This document shows positions 5,673 through 6,036 of a stretch of DNA of 6,036 nt, in pieces. The translations under genes were made by a program, and so were the position numbers. Source of the stretch: Desulfobacteraceae bacterium. Its GTDB lineage: Bacteria > Desulfobacterota > DSM-4660 > Desulfatiglandales > Desulfatiglandaceae. The stretch is taken from the NCBI GenBank assembly GCA_030612945.1, contig JAUWMY010000174.1:1-6036 (forward strand). The letters are read 5' to 3'. A model generated the notes under the pieces. It had not been told where the DNA came from and made no database searches. It saw only the letters and a program-made list of their open reading frames with translations. The first letter of the stretch is position 1, and the number at the start of each line of letters is the position of its first letter.

Positions 5673-5695
5673 TCTAATGTAATCCGGATTAAACT

Positions 5696-6036
5696 ATGGC
5701 AATCCTGATTTATGGAACCATCAACAGCATTGCATTAGCGCTCATGGCCCTGGGCTTTGCCCTGGTTTATGGAATAAGCAGGGTTCCCAACTTTGCCCAT
5801 GGGGCCCTTTACGTTATAACCGGCTTTATTGCATGGAGCTTATTGCGGACCTTAGGTCTCAACTATTTTTTCAGCATTGTATTGGCCATTATTGCCATCG
5901 GGGTGGTGGGTGCCCTCATGTATCAGTTTGTGCTCATTCGTGTGCGGGGGATGGCTATATCGGAGATCATTGCTTCCTATGCAATCGGGCTGGCCATCTT
6001 AGAAGGATTGCGATGGGGAGGATTCAAAGGGTCGAC
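5696..6036 (+). CDS. livH: Branched-chain amino acid ABC transporter permease, LivH-like, N-terminal part (cut by window end)
   Basis: This is an inner-membrane subunit that forms the translocation path with a LivM-type partner. The 113 complete codons start at ATG 5696, preceded only by a weak site (CCGGAT). Hydrophobic helices occur at about 9-27, 36-51, 57-82 and 88-103. The LivH signature GFALVYGISRVPNFAHGALY (20-39), with its NFAHG motif, is present. So is the RVRGM segment near 82-86, followed by SEIIASYAIGLAI, as in LivH proteins of about 290 residues. Roughly 60% of the protein and the rest of the operon (expected LivM, LivG, LivF) lie outside. Family assignment is firm; substrate is not determined. 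Confidence 0.92.
   Translation, partial: MAILIYGTINSIALALMALGFALVYGISRVPNFAHGALYVITGFIAWSLLRTLGLNYFFSIVLAIIAIGVVGALMYQFVLIRVRGMAISEIIASYAIGLAILEGLRWGGFKGS

Noticed and set aside
6031..6036. Window ends exactly on GTCGAC, a SalI site
   Set aside because: It may reflect a clone or contig boundary, but a 6-base coincidence cannot be told from chance and says nothing about biology.

Overview
The window looks like chromosomal DNA of a Desulfobacterota (deltaproteobacterial, probably Desulfobacteraceae-like) anaerobe. This is an inference. It rests on the mid-GC coding style, an HAAT-type branched-chain amino acid ABC transporter, and spacers carrying the ATCGAAC/GTTCGAT repeats that translate as 'FDVRCSMFDV', which are common in that group. 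No rRNA, tRNA, CRISPR array, transposase or phage gene was found.

Layout. Bases 1-486 (minus) hold the N-terminal 162 residues of an MscS-type mechanosensitive channel, cut by the window edge. Bases 487-1276 are non-coding and repeat-rich. They hold a 238-bp candidate element with imperfect terminal inverted repeats, a 46-bp imperfect palindrome, two 47-bp direct repeats made of the palindrome's half-units, and recurring GTTACAA/TTGTAAC motifs. Bases 1277-2143 (plus) encode a diacylglycerol-kinase/YegS-family lipid kinase. Bases 2144-2575 are a convergent spacer with an inverted pair of FDVRCSM repeats and hairpins. Bases 2576-3763 (minus) form a compact two-gene unit: a small lipoprotein of unknown function (3763-3296), then, 6 bp on, a crotonase-fold enoyl-CoA hydratase/isomerase (3289-2576). 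The second gene carries an in-frame TAG at codon 172 and then reads on for 65 codons to a TGA. Bases 3764-4314 are an AT-rich divergent spacer with a good sigma70-like promoter pointing right. Bases 4315-5586 (plus) encode a secreted periplasmic substrate-binding protein of the branched-chain amino acid ABC class. After a strong hairpin plus T-tract comes the start of its LivH-like permease (5696 to the window end).

How the genes relate. The right end is the start of an ABC importer operon: the binding protein comes first, an intercistronic terminator/attenuator follows, then the permease. LivM, LivG and LivF would be expected beyond the window. The lipid kinase and the MscS channel are both envelope-related but are separated by about 790 bp of repeats, so they are not an obvious operon.

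The most interesting signal is the amber codon in the crotonase gene. The frame on both sides is intact and the C-terminal part looks like a normal crotonase tail. The options are a fresh nonsense mutation, a sequencing error, or TAG decoded as pyrrolysine, which is known in some Deltaproteobacteria. Nothing else here amounts to a clear new system.
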